A DNA stretch of 64,000 bases from Gudongella sp034006985. GTDB lineage: Bacteria; Bacillota; Clostridia; Tissierellales; Tissierellaceae. Below are positions 17,205 through 25,962 of this stretch, in pieces. The position numbers were made by a program, and so were the translations under genes. The first letter of the stretch is position 1; every line of letters starts with the position of its first letter. The stretch spans positions 31,440 to 95,439 of the forward strand of contig JAVERT010000008.1 of NCBI GenBank assembly GCA_034006985.1. The letters are read 5' to 3'. Below the pieces are notes generated by a model that was given only the letters and a program-made list of their open reading frames with translations, searched no databases and was not told the origin of the DNA.

Positions 17205-18118
17205 TATTCACCACAGATTTGATACTTTCAATTTTAGCATCTACTTTGCGTAGAGCAGTTCCACTTTTATTGGCATCTCTAGGAGGAACTTTTTCAATGA
17301 GAGCAGGAGTAATTGACCTTGGACTTGAAGGAATGATGCTTGCAGGGGCTTTCTTTGGTGTAATGGGAGCTAATATAACAGGAAGTGCTTGGATGGGATT
17401 ATTAATCGGAGTTTTATTTGGCATGATATTTTCTCTTTTACATGCTGTATTGCATGTAAGCTATAAGGTTAATGGCTCAATTAGCGGTATGGTAATAAAT
17501 CTACTTGCAGCTGCAGTAACGCCACTTATGCTAAATGAATATTTTGGAATGAGTGGAAAATCCTCAATGGTAGAAAGCTTTACCAATCCTCATTGGGAAT
17601 GGTTGGATAATATACCGATTATAGGCCCAATACTTGGAGGACAGAATATATTATTTTATTTATCAATAATTCTAGTAGCGATCAGTTGGGTATTTTTATA
17701 TAAATCTAAATTTGGGCTTAGAATGAGAATGGTTGGCGAAAATCCGGAGGCAGCAAGTGCTGTTGGATTAAATGTAAAAGCATATAAGTACTTTGGGGTT
17801 CTTATGAGTGGTTGTTTTGCTGGACTAGGTGGAGTTTATCTTTCTCTAGGACAGATGAATTTGTTTGTTGAGAATATGACAGCAGGTAGAGGATATATAG
17901 CAGTAGTAATAAATGCGTTTGGACGATTTAATCCACTAGGTTCTTTTATAGGGAGTATATTCTTTGGATTTTTTGATGCAGTTCAAACCGTATTCCAAAG
18001 CTTCTTCCCATCCCAACTAGTAATGATGACACCTTACTTGGTGACTATTATTGTTATTCTATTTGGATTAAAAAGTGGTAGATCACCGGCAGGTACTGGA
18101 AAACATATTGAGAATTAG
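17201..18118 (+). CDS. Nucleoside ABC transporter permease 2 (YufQ-like)
   Basis: A 305-residue BPD_transp_2 family permease with the YufQ/NupC signature TFSMRAGVIDLGLEGMMLAG and the coupling segment GENPEAASAVGLNVKAYKY. About eight membrane segments. It overlaps the preceding permease by 4 nt, completing a SBP-ATPase-permease-permease importer. Confidence 0.92.
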   Translation: MIFTTDLILSILASTLRRAVPLLLASLGGTFSMRAGVIDLGLEGMMLAGAFFGVMGANITGSAWMGLLIGVLFGMIFSLLHAVLHVSYKVNGSISGMVINLLAAAVTPLMLNEYFGMSGKSSMVESFTNPHWEWLDNIPIIGPILGGQNILFYLSIILVAISWVFLYKSKFGLRMRMVGENPEAASAVGLNVKAYKYFGVLMSGCFAGLGGVYLSLGQMNLFVENMTAGRGYIAVVINAFGRFNPLGSFIGSIFFGFFDAVQTVFQSFFPSQLVMMTPYLVTIIVILFGLKSGRSPAGTGKHIEN

Positions 18119-18171
18119 TATGGAAGAAAAAGATGGATTAAAGCTATAAATATATGATAAGGGGAATCTAA

Positions 18172-19227
18172 ATGAGTAAATTTGAACAGTTAAATGCTCT
18201 GTGGAAAGAGGAGAAGTTAATTCTTCCTATTTGGTATGATAATGGAAATATTTTGATTATAGATCAAAAAAAATTACCGTTTAAAGAAGAAATATATAGA
18301 CTAGATAAAGTAAGTGATTTGGCTATTGCCATTAAGGATATGACAATACGAGGTTCAGGTGCGATAGGGATAGCAGGAGCTTATGGAATACTTCTATCTG
18401 CAATTGAGAATAAAGGGGATAGACAAAGTATAATAACAGCAGGGAAGCTACTTAAAGCTACAAGACCAACAGCAGTAAATTTAATGAAAACTGTAGATGA
18501 AATGATTTATGCTTTAGAAAGCTATACCGGAAATGATGTTATAGAATTTTTAGAAGAAAAGGCTATTGAAATAATTACTAGGCAGCTAAAATATGAGAGA
18601 GTTTTAGGTAGATTTGGAGCAGAATTAATTGAAGATGGAGATAATATCTTAACGCATTGCCATTCAGGAGCTTTTGCTGGAGCAGGATTTGGTGGAAGAG
18701 CACTTTCAGTTATTAGAACAGCTCATGAGATGGGAAAAAAAATTCACGTGTACACAAGTGAAACTAGGCCATATCTTCAAGGTGCGAGAATAACAGCATA
18801 TGAGTTAATGAAGTGGGGGATACCGCATACACTTATAACAGATGGTATGAGTGGGTATTTAATGCGTTTAGGTAAAATACAAAAGATAGTTGTTGGATCA
18901 GATAGAATTGCCGCAAATGGAGATCTTTTAAATAAGGTTGGAACTTATATGCATGCTCTTGCAGCTAAAGCAAATAATGTCCCATTTTATACAGCAACTT
19001 CAAGTCACACAATTGACTATAATCTTAAAAATGGAATGGAAGCAAAAGTAGAATTTAGGGATGAAAATGAGGTAACAAGTTTAAATGGAAATAGGATAGC
19101 TTTAGAAGGTACAAGAGCTCTTTATCCATCATTTGATGTAACACCAAATGAACTAATAGCAGGGATAATTACTGAAAAAGGTGTTATGAGAGCACCTTAT
19201 ACAGAAAGTCTATTAAAAGTTAAATAG
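18172..19227 (+). CDS. MtnA-like sugar-1-phosphate isomerase
   Basis: A 351-residue member of the MtnA/eIF2B-like family, which converts 5-methylthioribose-1-phosphate (or related 5-deoxy or ribose-1-phosphates) to the ribulose-1-phosphate. Visible family blocks: MTIRGSGAIGIAGAYGI, the catalytic-Cys segment ILTHCHSGAFAGAG, HVYTSETRPYLQGAR, LITDGMSGYLM and the acid segment VGSDRIAANGDLLNKVGTY. Standard MtnA has THCNAGALA, so the active-site loop is slightly altered (HS for NA, with extra Gly residues), which may mean a different side chain at C5. No methylthioribose kinase is near; the substrate would come from the phosphorylases encoded next. Confidence 0.88.
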   Translation: MSKFEQLNALWKEEKLILPIWYDNGNILIIDQKKLPFKEEIYRLDKVSDLAIAIKDMTIRGSGAIGIAGAYGILLSAIENKGDRQSIITAGKLLKATRPTAVNLMKTVDEMIYALESYTGNDVIEFLEEKAIEIITRQLKYERVLGRFGAELIEDGDNILTHCHSGAFAGAGFGGRALSVIRTAHEMGKKIHVYTSETRPYLQGARITAYELMKWGIPHTLITDGMSGYLMRLGKIQKIVVGSDRIAANGDLLNKVGTYMHALAAKANNVPFYTATSSHTIDYNLKNGMEAKVEFRDENEVTSLNGNRIALEGTRALYPSFDVTPNELIAGIITEKGVMRAPYTESLLKVK

Positions 19228-19242
19228 CAAGGAGGAGTAACT

Positions 19243-19962
19243 ATGGATTTAAAAGCACCGACTCATCATATATCAGCACAAAAAGGAGAAATTGCAAAAA
19301 CAGTTTTAATGCCAGGAGACCCGTTAAGAGCAAAATTTATTGCAGAGAGCTTTCTAGAAGATGTGGTTCAGGTAAATGCAATCAGATGTATGTATGCTTA
19401 TACAGGAACCTACAAAGGTAAAAAAGTATCTGTTATGGCAAGTGGTATAGGAGCGCCAACAATGGGAGTTCATGCTTGGGAGCTTTATCACTTATATGAT
19501 GTTGAGAATATAATAAGAGTGGGTACAACTGGTGGAATTCATCCAGATTTGGAAATAGGAGATTTGGTATTTGCCATGGGTGCTTGCTATAATACCCCCT
19601 ATGCAGATCAACATAAATTAGCTGGGACATTTTCTGCGATAGCTGATTATAAGCTTATGAGAAAAGGGATTGATAAAGCTGAGGAAATGGGCGTAAAACA
19701 TATGGTTGGCAATGTATACTCAAGTGATGTATTTTATCCTGAATTCGGGATGGAAGATAATCAAAATTGGGCTAACATGGGTGTCTTATCTGTTGAAATG
19801 GAAACTGCTGCACTTTACATAGTTGCAGCAAGAGCGGGTAAAAAAGCTATGTCTATTTTAACAGTATCAGACCATGTGATAAGAGGAGAAAAAGCATCAG
19901 CAGAGATAAGAGAAAAGAAGTTTACAAATATGATGGAAATTGCTCTTCATATTGCGGAATAG
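19243..19962 (+). CDS. deoD: DeoD-type purine-nucleoside phosphorylase
   Basis: A 239-residue hexameric-type nucleoside phosphorylase that cleaves purine nucleosides with phosphate to base and (deoxy)ribose-1-phosphate. Motifs: VLMPGDPLRAKFIAESFLE (phosphate site), IRVGTTGGIHPDL, VEMETAALYIVA (ribose site) and TVSDHVIRGE with the catalytic Asp. The usual DeoD has VGSCGA; here VGTTGG, so base or sugar preference may be shifted. It follows the MtnA-like gene by 15 nt with AAGGAGGAG and precedes the aldolase gene by 13 nt. Confidence 0.9.
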   Translation: MDLKAPTHHISAQKGEIAKTVLMPGDPLRAKFIAESFLEDVVQVNAIRCMYAYTGTYKGKKVSVMASGIGAPTMGVHAWELYHLYDVENIIRVGTTGGIHPDLEIGDLVFAMGACYNTPYADQHKLAGTFSAIADYKLMRKGIDKAEEMGVKHMVGNVYSSDVFYPEFGMEDNQNWANMGVLSVEMETAALYIVAARAGKKAMSILTVSDHVIRGEKASAEIREKKFTNMMEIALHIAE

Positions 19963-19975
19963 AGAGGAGAAATAA

Positions 19976-20578
19976 ATGAATAATTTAGAGGTATTAAAAC
20001 AAGAATTAGTACATTATTCAAGACGTTGCTACGAGAGAAATATGATTTCTGCTACAGGAGGAAATATTAGTATAAGAGTGCCCGGAGAAAATGCAATGTT
20101 AATTAAGGCATCAGGATGTGCTTTTAGCGATATGACAGTAGATGATGTTATACTAGCCGATTTTGAGGGGAATATAATAGAAGGAGATAAGCAAATTTCT
20201 AAAGAATGGAGATTTCATTCTGGAATATATAAGGAAAGAGAAGATATAAATTCAGTTGTCCATATACATCCACCGTATGCAACAGCAGTTGCAAATACTA
20301 TGGATCATTTGCCTTTAGTTACAAATCACGCAAAGGTTTATCTTAAAGATGTTCCTACAATTGGGATTGCATCATCAGGTTCAGAAGAATTAGGTGAAAA
20401 TGCAGTTGCTCCATTTAAAGGTAGTGATAGAATTGCAGTATTAATGGAAGAACATGGAATTATTTCTGCGAATATTAATATTAGAAAGGCTTTTTTCTTA
20501 GCAGAGATGCTAGAAGATACTGCTAAAATATATTTATTTAGCCTTTTAAATAAGAAAGGGGCAAAAGATGAAAGATAA
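19976..20578 (+). CDS. Class II aldolase/adducin family sugar-phosphate aldolase
   Basis: A 200-residue zinc aldolase of the fuculose-1-phosphate/ribulose-phosphate type. TGGNISIRVPG is the phosphate loop, SKEWRFHSGIY provides the catalytic Glu, HIHPPYATA gives two zinc His and EEHGII the third. In the DHAP shunt this family splits 5-deoxyribulose-1-phosphate to DHAP and acetaldehyde, or the methylthio analogue to methylthioacetaldehyde. Ribulose-1-phosphate would give DHAP and glycolaldehyde. It directly follows the phosphorylase and overlaps the next gene by 11 nt, so all belong to one operon. Confidence 0.88.
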   Translation: MNNLEVLKQELVHYSRRCYERNMISATGGNISIRVPGENAMLIKASGCAFSDMTVDDVILADFEGNIIEGDKQISKEWRFHSGIYKEREDINSVVHIHPPYATAVANTMDHLPLVTNHAKVYLKDVPTIGIASSGSEELGENAVAPFKGSDRIAVLMEEHGIISANINIRKAFFLAEMLEDTAKIYLFSLLNKKGAKDER

Positions 20579-21404
20579 CAAGACTTGGTCATCAAAGGCA
20601 GATAGACCTGAATTAGATGGAGGGATTCAATATCATATAAGATGTGCACCTGGGGATATAGCAAAGATAGTCTTACTTCCAGGAGATCCTGATAGAGTCC
20701 CAAAGATTTCAGCTGATTGGGATAGTTTTGAAGAAAAAGGAAGAAATAGAGAGCATGTTACACATACAGGTATTTTTGAAGGAGTCGCTATATCAGCTTG
20801 TTCTACAGGAGCTGGCGGTGGATCTACAGCAAGTGCTATGGAGGGATTGGCAAGTATAGGTGCTGAAACCTTTATACGAGTTGGAACAACATCTGGGATC
20901 CAAGAAGGGATAAAGCCAGGAGATTTAATTATATCAACTGGAGCTGTAAGATATGATGGAACCTCCGAAAACTATGTAGCAATAAATTATCCAGCAGTAG
21001 CAGACTATGAAGTCAATTTAGCATTAATCGAAGCATGTGAAAAATTGGGATTTACCTATCATTTAGGTATAACAGCAACTACTGCATCCTTTTTCTGTGG
21101 ACAAAACAGAGATGGCTTTGGAGGATATAGACAAAGTTGGTTTGAGACAAGATACGAGGATTTAAGAAGAGCTAATGTTATAAACTATGAAATGGAAGCT
21201 GCAACGGTATTAACCTTAGCAAATCTATTTAAATTAAGAGCAGGTGCAGTATTTACTGCAATAGGGAATAGAGTAACAAATGAATTTTCTTATGAAGGAA
21301 TTGACAAGAGCATTCAAGTAGCGAGTTTAGCTGCAGTTATCTTAGATGGTTGGGATAAAAAGAAAAAAGAAAAAGGGAAAAAGTATTATTACCCATCTTT
21401 ATAA
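20568..21404 (+). CDS. Uridine-phosphorylase-like nucleoside phosphorylase
   Basis: A 278-residue NP-I family phosphorylase. It has VLLPGDPDRVPKIS (phosphate loop), STGAGGGSTASAMEGLASIG, IRVGTTSGIQEG and NYEMEAATVLTLANL (sugar 2'/3'-OH site), as in Udp enzymes. It is slightly longer than Udp (about 253), with a Lys-rich C-terminus. Together with the DeoD-type enzyme it widens the range of nucleosides converted to sugar-1-phosphates. Last gene of the operon; a strong hairpin follows. Confidence 0.87.
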   Translation: MKDNKTWSSKADRPELDGGIQYHIRCAPGDIAKIVLLPGDPDRVPKISADWDSFEEKGRNREHVTHTGIFEGVAISACSTGAGGGSTASAMEGLASIGAETFIRVGTTSGIQEGIKPGDLIISTGAVRYDGTSENYVAINYPAVADYEVNLALIEACEKLGFTYHLGITATTASFFCGQNRDGFGGYRQSWFETRYEDLRRANVINYEMEAATVLTLANLFKLRAGAVFTAIGNRVTNEFSYEGIDKSIQVASLAAVILDGWDKKKKEKGKKYYYPSL

Positions 21405-21412
21405 AAAAGTGT

Positions 21413-21442
21413 TGACCCTTTGTTATTAATAACAAAGGGTCA
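21413..21442. terminator. Bidirectional terminator at the end of the nucleoside operon
   Basis: TGACCCTTTGTTAT pairs with ATAACAAAGGGTCA (21413-21442) almost without loop, between convergent genes. Confidence 0.8.
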
Positions 21443-21446
21443 GTTA

Positions 21447-22091
21447 TTATTTTTGCGCTTCCATGCTCTTATCGTGAATTTTTCTAAACAATGTCAAGGC
21501 AGTTGCAGCTCCGATAATAGCCATTATCATATCCCACTGAGTATCCCATTCATCACCTTGTAAAGATAAAATGAATGCTTTTGTACAGCCGGATATTTTA
21601 CAGGCTGCAAATTCCGTTAATTCGTAGGTCGCGCTTATAGCTAGTACAATACTAAAAACTATAAAATAAAACATCTTTGACTTCTCTAAATATCCTTTCT
21701 TTAAAAGTATTTCTTTAGCCATTAAAGCCGGAGTGAATCCTTGCGCTAAGTGACCCAATCTATCATAATAGTTTCTATTTAAATCAAATTGTTTCATTAA
21801 AAAATCAAAGAATGGATTAAAAGTATATGTATATTTTGCTCCAATTAGCAATATAATTGCATGAATTAGAATTACTAGATATACAAATGATGAAAAACGA
21901 AATTTTTTATAAGTTAGTAATATTGGTATACCAAAAATAAGAGTTGGTGCGGCAAGTGGTAGCCAAGTCATATATGAAAAGGGTTTGATGGCGGACCAGA
22001 TAAATACTGCAAAAAAGATAAATAGCATAAGTTTGTGGCTAATTTTTACTTCTGAATATTGAATATCTTCTTTTGAAATCATACTTTTCAC
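21447..22091 (-). CDS. YjdF family (DUF2238) membrane protein
   Basis: A 214-residue membrane protein with about six hydrophobic helices and the DUF2238 core YDRLGHLAQGFTPALMAKEIL, ATYELTEF and GDEWDTQWDM. The conserved acidic and His residues sit at membrane boundaries. The molecular function of the family is unknown. It is a single leftward gene convergent with the nucleoside operon. Confidence 0.87.
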   Translation of the reverse strand: MKSMISKEDIQYSEVKISHKLMLFIFFAVFIWSAIKPFSYMTWLPLAAPTLIFGIPILLTYKKFRFSSFVYLVILIHAIILLIGAKYTYTFNPFFDFLMKQFDLNRNYYDRLGHLAQGFTPALMAKEILLKKGYLEKSKMFYFIVFSIVLAISATYELTEFAACKISGCTKAFILSLQGDEWDTQWDMIMAIIGAATALTLFRKIHDKSMEAQK

Positions 22092-22249
22092 CTCTTTAAG
22101 GACCTAAAAGATTTTGCTATTGAACTTATACCCTAATATAGAAATTATCTGTCAATTGTTAAACAGTTAAATTTAAAAGTTTTAATTTAAATTATCTTAA
22201 TTATACGGTACACTATAAGCAATACAAATAAAACCATGGGGGAATTATA

Positions 22250-23113
22250 ATGATTAAGATTATGGCTGACTCAACTTGTGATCTATCAGAGGAATTTATT
22301 AACAAATATAGTATTGGGATAGCGCCACTTAATATTATGATTGAGGATAGAGTTTACAGAGATAGAATAGATTTAAGTTCAGACGAGTTTTTTGAGATGC
22401 TACCTACACTAGATGAATTGCCAACAACTTCTATGCCTAGCCCTGAAGAGTATGTAAAGATTATAGACCAGGGTATATTAGAAGGAGTGACAGAATTTTT
22501 ATGTATTTGTATGTCCAGTGGTACTAGCGCTTCGTACACTTCTGCTGAGTTAGCAAAAAAGTATTTTTATGAAAGAAATCCGGATTCTATTGCAAAGATT
22601 CATGTAGTAGATTCTTTATCTATGAGTCATGGTAGTGGATGGTTAATTATAAAAAGCGCTCAACTATTAGAAGCAGGTTGGACTTTTGAACAACTAGTTG
22701 AATTCAATGAAACCTATAAAATTAAAACAAAGCATCTTTTATGTGTAGATGATTTAAGTAACCTGATTAAAAGCGGAAGGCTTTCAAATACAAGCGCATT
22801 TATTGGGAGACTATTAAGAGTTAAACCAATAATGACAATGAAAAAAAGCCGTGGAGCTATAGTAGCTAAAGAAAGAGGCTGGAATAAGGTTCTGAAATAT
22901 TATATAAAAGAGTTTTTATCTCGAGTTAATCTTGAAATAACTAATTTTTTAATAGTTGGTTATACATCAGACATTTATATTGCATATGCTTTAAGAGATA
23001 AATTGTTGGTAGACACTGATTTTAGTGGAGATATTTATATAATGCAAATGGGTGTAGCAGTTGGAACACATGTTGGTCTTGGGGGACTATCTATGTATTT
23101 TATAGATAAGTAG
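22250..23113 (+). CDS. DegV family fatty-acid-binding protein
   Basis: A 287-residue DegV protein. IMADSTCDLSEEF at the N-terminus and TTSMPSPEEY, together with the C-terminal glycine-rich VGTHVGLGGLSMYF, are the family's lipid-head-binding elements. DegV (FakB) proteins bind fatty acids and deliver them to a kinase for phosphorylation. No FakA gene is near. It starts after GGGGGAATTATA and is followed 44 nt later by the tocopherol-cyclase-like gene. Confidence 0.92.
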   Translation: MIKIMADSTCDLSEEFINKYSIGIAPLNIMIEDRVYRDRIDLSSDEFFEMLPTLDELPTTSMPSPEEYVKIIDQGILEGVTEFLCICMSSGTSASYTSAELAKKYFYERNPDSIAKIHVVDSLSMSHGSGWLIIKSAQLLEAGWTFEQLVEFNETYKIKTKHLLCVDDLSNLIKSGRLSNTSAFIGRLLRVKPIMTMKKSRGAIVAKERGWNKVLKYYIKEFLSRVNLEITNFLIVGYTSDIYIAYALRDKLLVDTDFSGDIYIMQMGVAVGTHVGLGGLSMYFIDK

Positions 23114-23157
23114 CTTTAGCAAGAGTATATTGATAAATAAAGATTAGAGGAGAAAAA

Positions 23158-24132
23158 ATGTATAGAATATCTAAACTTTTTAATCCAGAGGTATTCCAAG
23201 GTAAATATAAGTCAAAGAATTATTTCGAAGGTTGGTATTATAAATTGGTCGATAAAAATGAGACTAATTCCTTTGCTCTTATTCCAGGGATAGCCTATGA
23301 TAAGGATAAAAATGTCCATGCTTTTATTCAGTTAATAGATTCTTTGAAATATAATACGGAGTATTTTAGGTTTGCTTTTGATGAATTTAATTATGATAAT
23401 GAGGGATTAGATATAAGCATTGGTAATAATAAATTTAGCAGAGATGGCATAAGTATTGATATTAAAGATAAAGAATACACAGTAAAGGGCACATTGAAAT
23501 TTTTCGATATTGAACCATTTCCAAAGAAATTGACTAGCCCAGGTATTATGGGCCCATTTTCATTTGTGCCATTTATGGAATGCTATCATGGAGTTGTAAA
23601 TATTCATCATAAAATAAGCGGTGGCCTTTGTATTAATAACTCAGATGTTGATTTTACAGATGGCTATGGATATATTGAGAAGGATTGGGGAAGGTCTTTT
23701 CCTAAATGGTGGGTATGGATACAATGTAATCATTTTAGCGAAGAAGGAAATTCATTAATGTTTTCAATTGCTGAGATTCCTTGGCTTAAGAATTATTTTA
23801 CTGGATTTATATCATTTTTAAAAATCAAGAATAAAATATACCGTTTTGCAACATATACAGGGGCAAAGATAAAACAACTAGATTATAAGGATGGAAATAT
23901 TGAGATAGTAGTTCAAGATAAAGAATATACTCTTTCGATTAAGGGGAAATACAATGAGAGTGGAATATTAAAAGCGCCGAAGAATGGTTTAATGGAGCGC
24001 TTGATTTCCGAAAGTATTTCTTCTAATATTTGGGTTGTGTTAAAAGATAAAAAAGAGAATATTATCTTTGAAGATGCTGGTAAAAATGCTGGCCTAGAGG
24101 TTGTTGGAAGGCATATGAAGAGTGAAAGGTAG
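23158..24132 (+). CDS. Tocopherol-cyclase-like protein
   Basis: A 324-residue protein resembling plant and bacterial tocopherol cyclase. Family features: KNYFEGWYYKLVD near the N-terminus, GPFSFVPFMECYHGVVN in the middle and GYIEKDWGRSFPKWWVWIQCNHF. Anaerobic Firmicutes do not make tocopherol, so the real role is unknown; the lipocalin-like fold suggests a hydrophobic ligand. Probably co-transcribed with degV, a lipid-binding protein, which hints at a lipid-linked role (inference). The start follows AGAGGAG. Confidence 0.85.
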   Translation: MYRISKLFNPEVFQGKYKSKNYFEGWYYKLVDKNETNSFALIPGIAYDKDKNVHAFIQLIDSLKYNTEYFRFAFDEFNYDNEGLDISIGNNKFSRDGISIDIKDKEYTVKGTLKFFDIEPFPKKLTSPGIMGPFSFVPFMECYHGVVNIHHKISGGLCINNSDVDFTDGYGYIEKDWGRSFPKWWVWIQCNHFSEEGNSLMFSIAEIPWLKNYFTGFISFLKIKNKIYRFATYTGAKIKQLDYKDGNIEIVVQDKEYTLSIKGKYNESGILKAPKNGLMERLISESISSNIWVVLKDKKENIIFEDAGKNAGLEVVGRHMKSER

Positions 24133-24230
24133 AGATATATATAAAAAACAACTGCAGTCTGAGTATAATTCAACCCTGCTCTGCAGTTATAGCGTTTTTT
24201 AAACATATTTTTTTCGAAAAATTTAACAAT

Positions 24231-24337
24231 TATAATATGTGTATCAATCCTCTACCCTAGTAAGAAATGGGATTAGATGTTCGTGCTGTTTAAGAGAACC
24301 TAGAGTTTCATAGCGAAAGTGTCTTAGACACTTTTTT
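24231..24337 (+). ncRNA. Candidate short transcript ending in an intrinsic terminator
   Basis: Between convergent genes, TATAAT (24231-24236) is followed about 80 nt later by AAAGTGTC-TTA-GACACTTT (24316-24334) and T6. The segment between has short inverted pieces (AATCC with GGATT, CTCTA with TAGAG). No good -35 is seen, and the hairpin could simply end the degV transcript. No known RNA family recognised. Confidence 0.3.
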
Positions 24338-25196
24338 ATTTGCTTTCAAATACCTCACTAAGAGCTCGAGGAATTTGTTTTATGATATCATAGATTTGTG
24401 TTGCAGGAGTTGGTTTAGCATAAAATCCAGCTAGTCTGTTAACCATAGCAGCTTTAGCTGATGCTGTCTTAATATCTAGACCTGAAGAAATCAAGGCGGA
24501 TACAATTCCTGTTAATGTATCACCAGTACCTCCAATTGGTTCAAGAGCTTCTACAGTTGGATTTTCTATAATCGAGAGGATACCATCTTTGTCGGCTACA
24601 TAGTCTCTAGCTCCTTTGACTAAGAGATATGATGCAGCATTATTATATTGGTATGCTCTTTTTATAAGATCTGGTATTTGGTTATCTTCATGTAGTATAA
24701 ATCCTCTAGTATAAAAAGGATGAGGAGCTTTTTCATCAGCTAAATATGCAAGTTCACCAACATCGGGTGTAAATAAATCGAAAAATGGAGCGTCTCCTCC
24801 CATTTTAGCAACATACATAAAACCTGCATCGGCTATTAAAATTGGACGTTTAGGCATTTTTGAAATTTCTTTAATAACTTTTTCAAATAAATTTACATCA
24901 GGTTGAAAATAGTGAAATGCTAAAGTTTCAAAAGATGTATTGATGATATTTTCTTCTAATTCTTTATAAAGAAGTTTGCAGCCATTGCCATTGCCAATAT
25001 CTCCTACTAAATAGCAGAAAGGGTTAGGCATATCCATATATTTTAAAGTTTCAATTGCTGCTGCTATCATTGCTGGTGTTCCACGATTAACACTAATACG
25101 ATTCTCATCCACAATAATATTGTCACCTTCTAAGGAAACTGTACCGCAAACAAGTGGAAAATTTTCTTCTGGAATAGTGCCTACTATACCTAACAT
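24336..25196 (-). CDS. Ribokinase/NAD(P)H-hydrate-dehydratase-like protein of the selenium cluster
   Basis: A 286-residue protein with the nucleotide-site motif PIGGTGDTLTGIVSALISSG near the C-terminus, typical of ribokinase-fold enzymes including NAD(P)H-hydrate dehydratase. The N-terminal half is less conserved. The 7-nt overlap with the DUF3343 gene and the shared strand tie it to TusA-like and YedE genes, a set I recognise as the selenium-metabolism neighbourhood of anaerobes. The reaction it performs there is not known. It ends close to a hairpin that points the other way. Confidence 0.7.
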   Translation of the reverse strand: MLGIVGTIPEENFPLVCGTVSLEGDNIIVDENRISVNRGTPAMIAAAIETLKYMDMPNPFCYLVGDIGNGNGCKLLYKELEENIINTSFETLAFHYFQPDVNLFEKVIKEISKMPKRPILIADAGFMYVAKMGGDAPFFDLFTPDVGELAYLADEKAPHPFYTRGFILHEDNQIPDLIKRAYQYNNAASYLLVKGARDYVADKDGILSIIENPTVEALEPIGGTGDTLTGIVSALISSGLDIKTASAKAAMVNRLAGFYAKPTPATQIYDIIKQIPRALSEVFESK

Positions 25197-25726
25197 AATG
25201 CTACCATCCGATCATAAGCAATTTGAAGAGCATAAGCGCATAAAGTGTGCCCGATATCCTTTGGTTGGGGAGCTTCATCCAAGTGCCTATTTACCATTTG
25301 TCCAGCTAGATAGGGAACATCAGGACATCCACCGCCTGATACATTAACTATTATCTTAGTATCTCTATCAACAGTTATTTTCATATTAGCAGCTCTTATC
25401 ATAAGATATTTACCGTATTCCTTTTCATGAATTAGATTAACAGGATCTAGTAAATCATCATTGACAGGGACTACCTGTAATGGTTTTATATTTAACTCAG
25501 ATAGACTTCTTACTATAGACAATTCTTCTATCAGTGGGAATTCTATAACTAGGTCGCAGCCACTTCGTATATTTGGAGGTGGACCCATTACTTTTATTTC
25601 CCATCCTTTGGATTTTAATATGTTTTCTGCTCTTATGACTTCTGTGGTATTTTCAAAAACTAATATACCTCTACCATGTTTGTTAGGAATGATTTCAAGC
25701 TTCTTTTTTTTAAAACGATTAAACAT
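25190..25726 (-). CDS. DUF3343 domain protein, putative Se/S carrier
   Basis: A 178-residue protein with an N-terminal DUF3343-like region (residues about 15-85: GRGILVFENTTEVIRAENILKSKG, MGPPPNIRSGCDLVIEF, containing a Cys) and a C-terminal region with NVSGGGCPDVPYLA, the second conserved Cys. DUF3343 proteins are proposed carriers of selenium or sulfur that work with TusA/YedF and YedE. The genes on either side fit this exactly. Two Cys in Gly-rich contexts could carry a perselenide or persulfide (inference). Confidence 0.8.
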   Translation of the reverse strand: MFNRFKKKKLEIIPNKHGRGILVFENTTEVIRAENILKSKGWEIKVMGPPPNIRSGCDLVIEFPLIEELSIVRSLSELNIKPLQVVPVNDDLLDPVNLIHEKEYGKYLMIRAANMKITVDRDTKIIVNVSGGGCPDVPYLAGQMVNRHLDEAPQPKDIGHTLCAYALQIAYDRMVALC

Positions 25727-25727
25727 G

Positions 25728-25955
25728 CTAATTTTCCTTTCTTAAGATAATTTTGTATGAATCGTTTACTGCTTGAACTTCTTCTACCTTCCAACCTTTA
25801 GCCGTGGCAGCACGACTTACATTTTCTTTTGAGGTTTGTGTGTCAACCAAAACAATTAATTCACCTGTTTTTGCTTTTTTAATTGCATTTAGCGTTAATA
25901 TAACAGGTTGTGGGCATGAGAGCCCCTTAGCATCAATAGTATTATTCATTTTCAA
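25728..25955 (-). CDS. TusA/SirA/YedF-like sulfurtransferase domain protein
   Basis: A 75-residue protein with the TusA hallmark DAKGLSCPQPVILTLNAIKK, in which the Cys is the chalcogen carrier. The fold ends with VEEVQAVNDSYKIILRK. It corresponds to the N-terminal domain of YedF; the DsrE-like second domain is absent here and DUF3343 is encoded instead. It lies 1 nt upstream of the DUF3343 gene and 7 nt after YedE, in one transcription unit. Confidence 0.9.
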   Translation of the reverse strand: MKMNNTIDAKGLSCPQPVILTLNAIKKAKTGELIVLVDTQTSKENVSRAATAKGWKVEEVQAVNDSYKIILRKEN

Positions 25956-25962
25956 ATCCCTC

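Noticed and set aside
24141..24200. AACTGCAG/CTGCAGTT hairpin as terminator of the tocopherol-cyclase-like gene
   Set aside because: Stem of only 8 bp with a 23-nt loop, and the T-run is separated from it; too weak to list as a feature.
24240..24335. tRNA-Sec gene near the selenium cluster
   Set aside because: Length is similar, but there is no acceptor stem, T-loop GGTTCRA or TCA anticodon arm.
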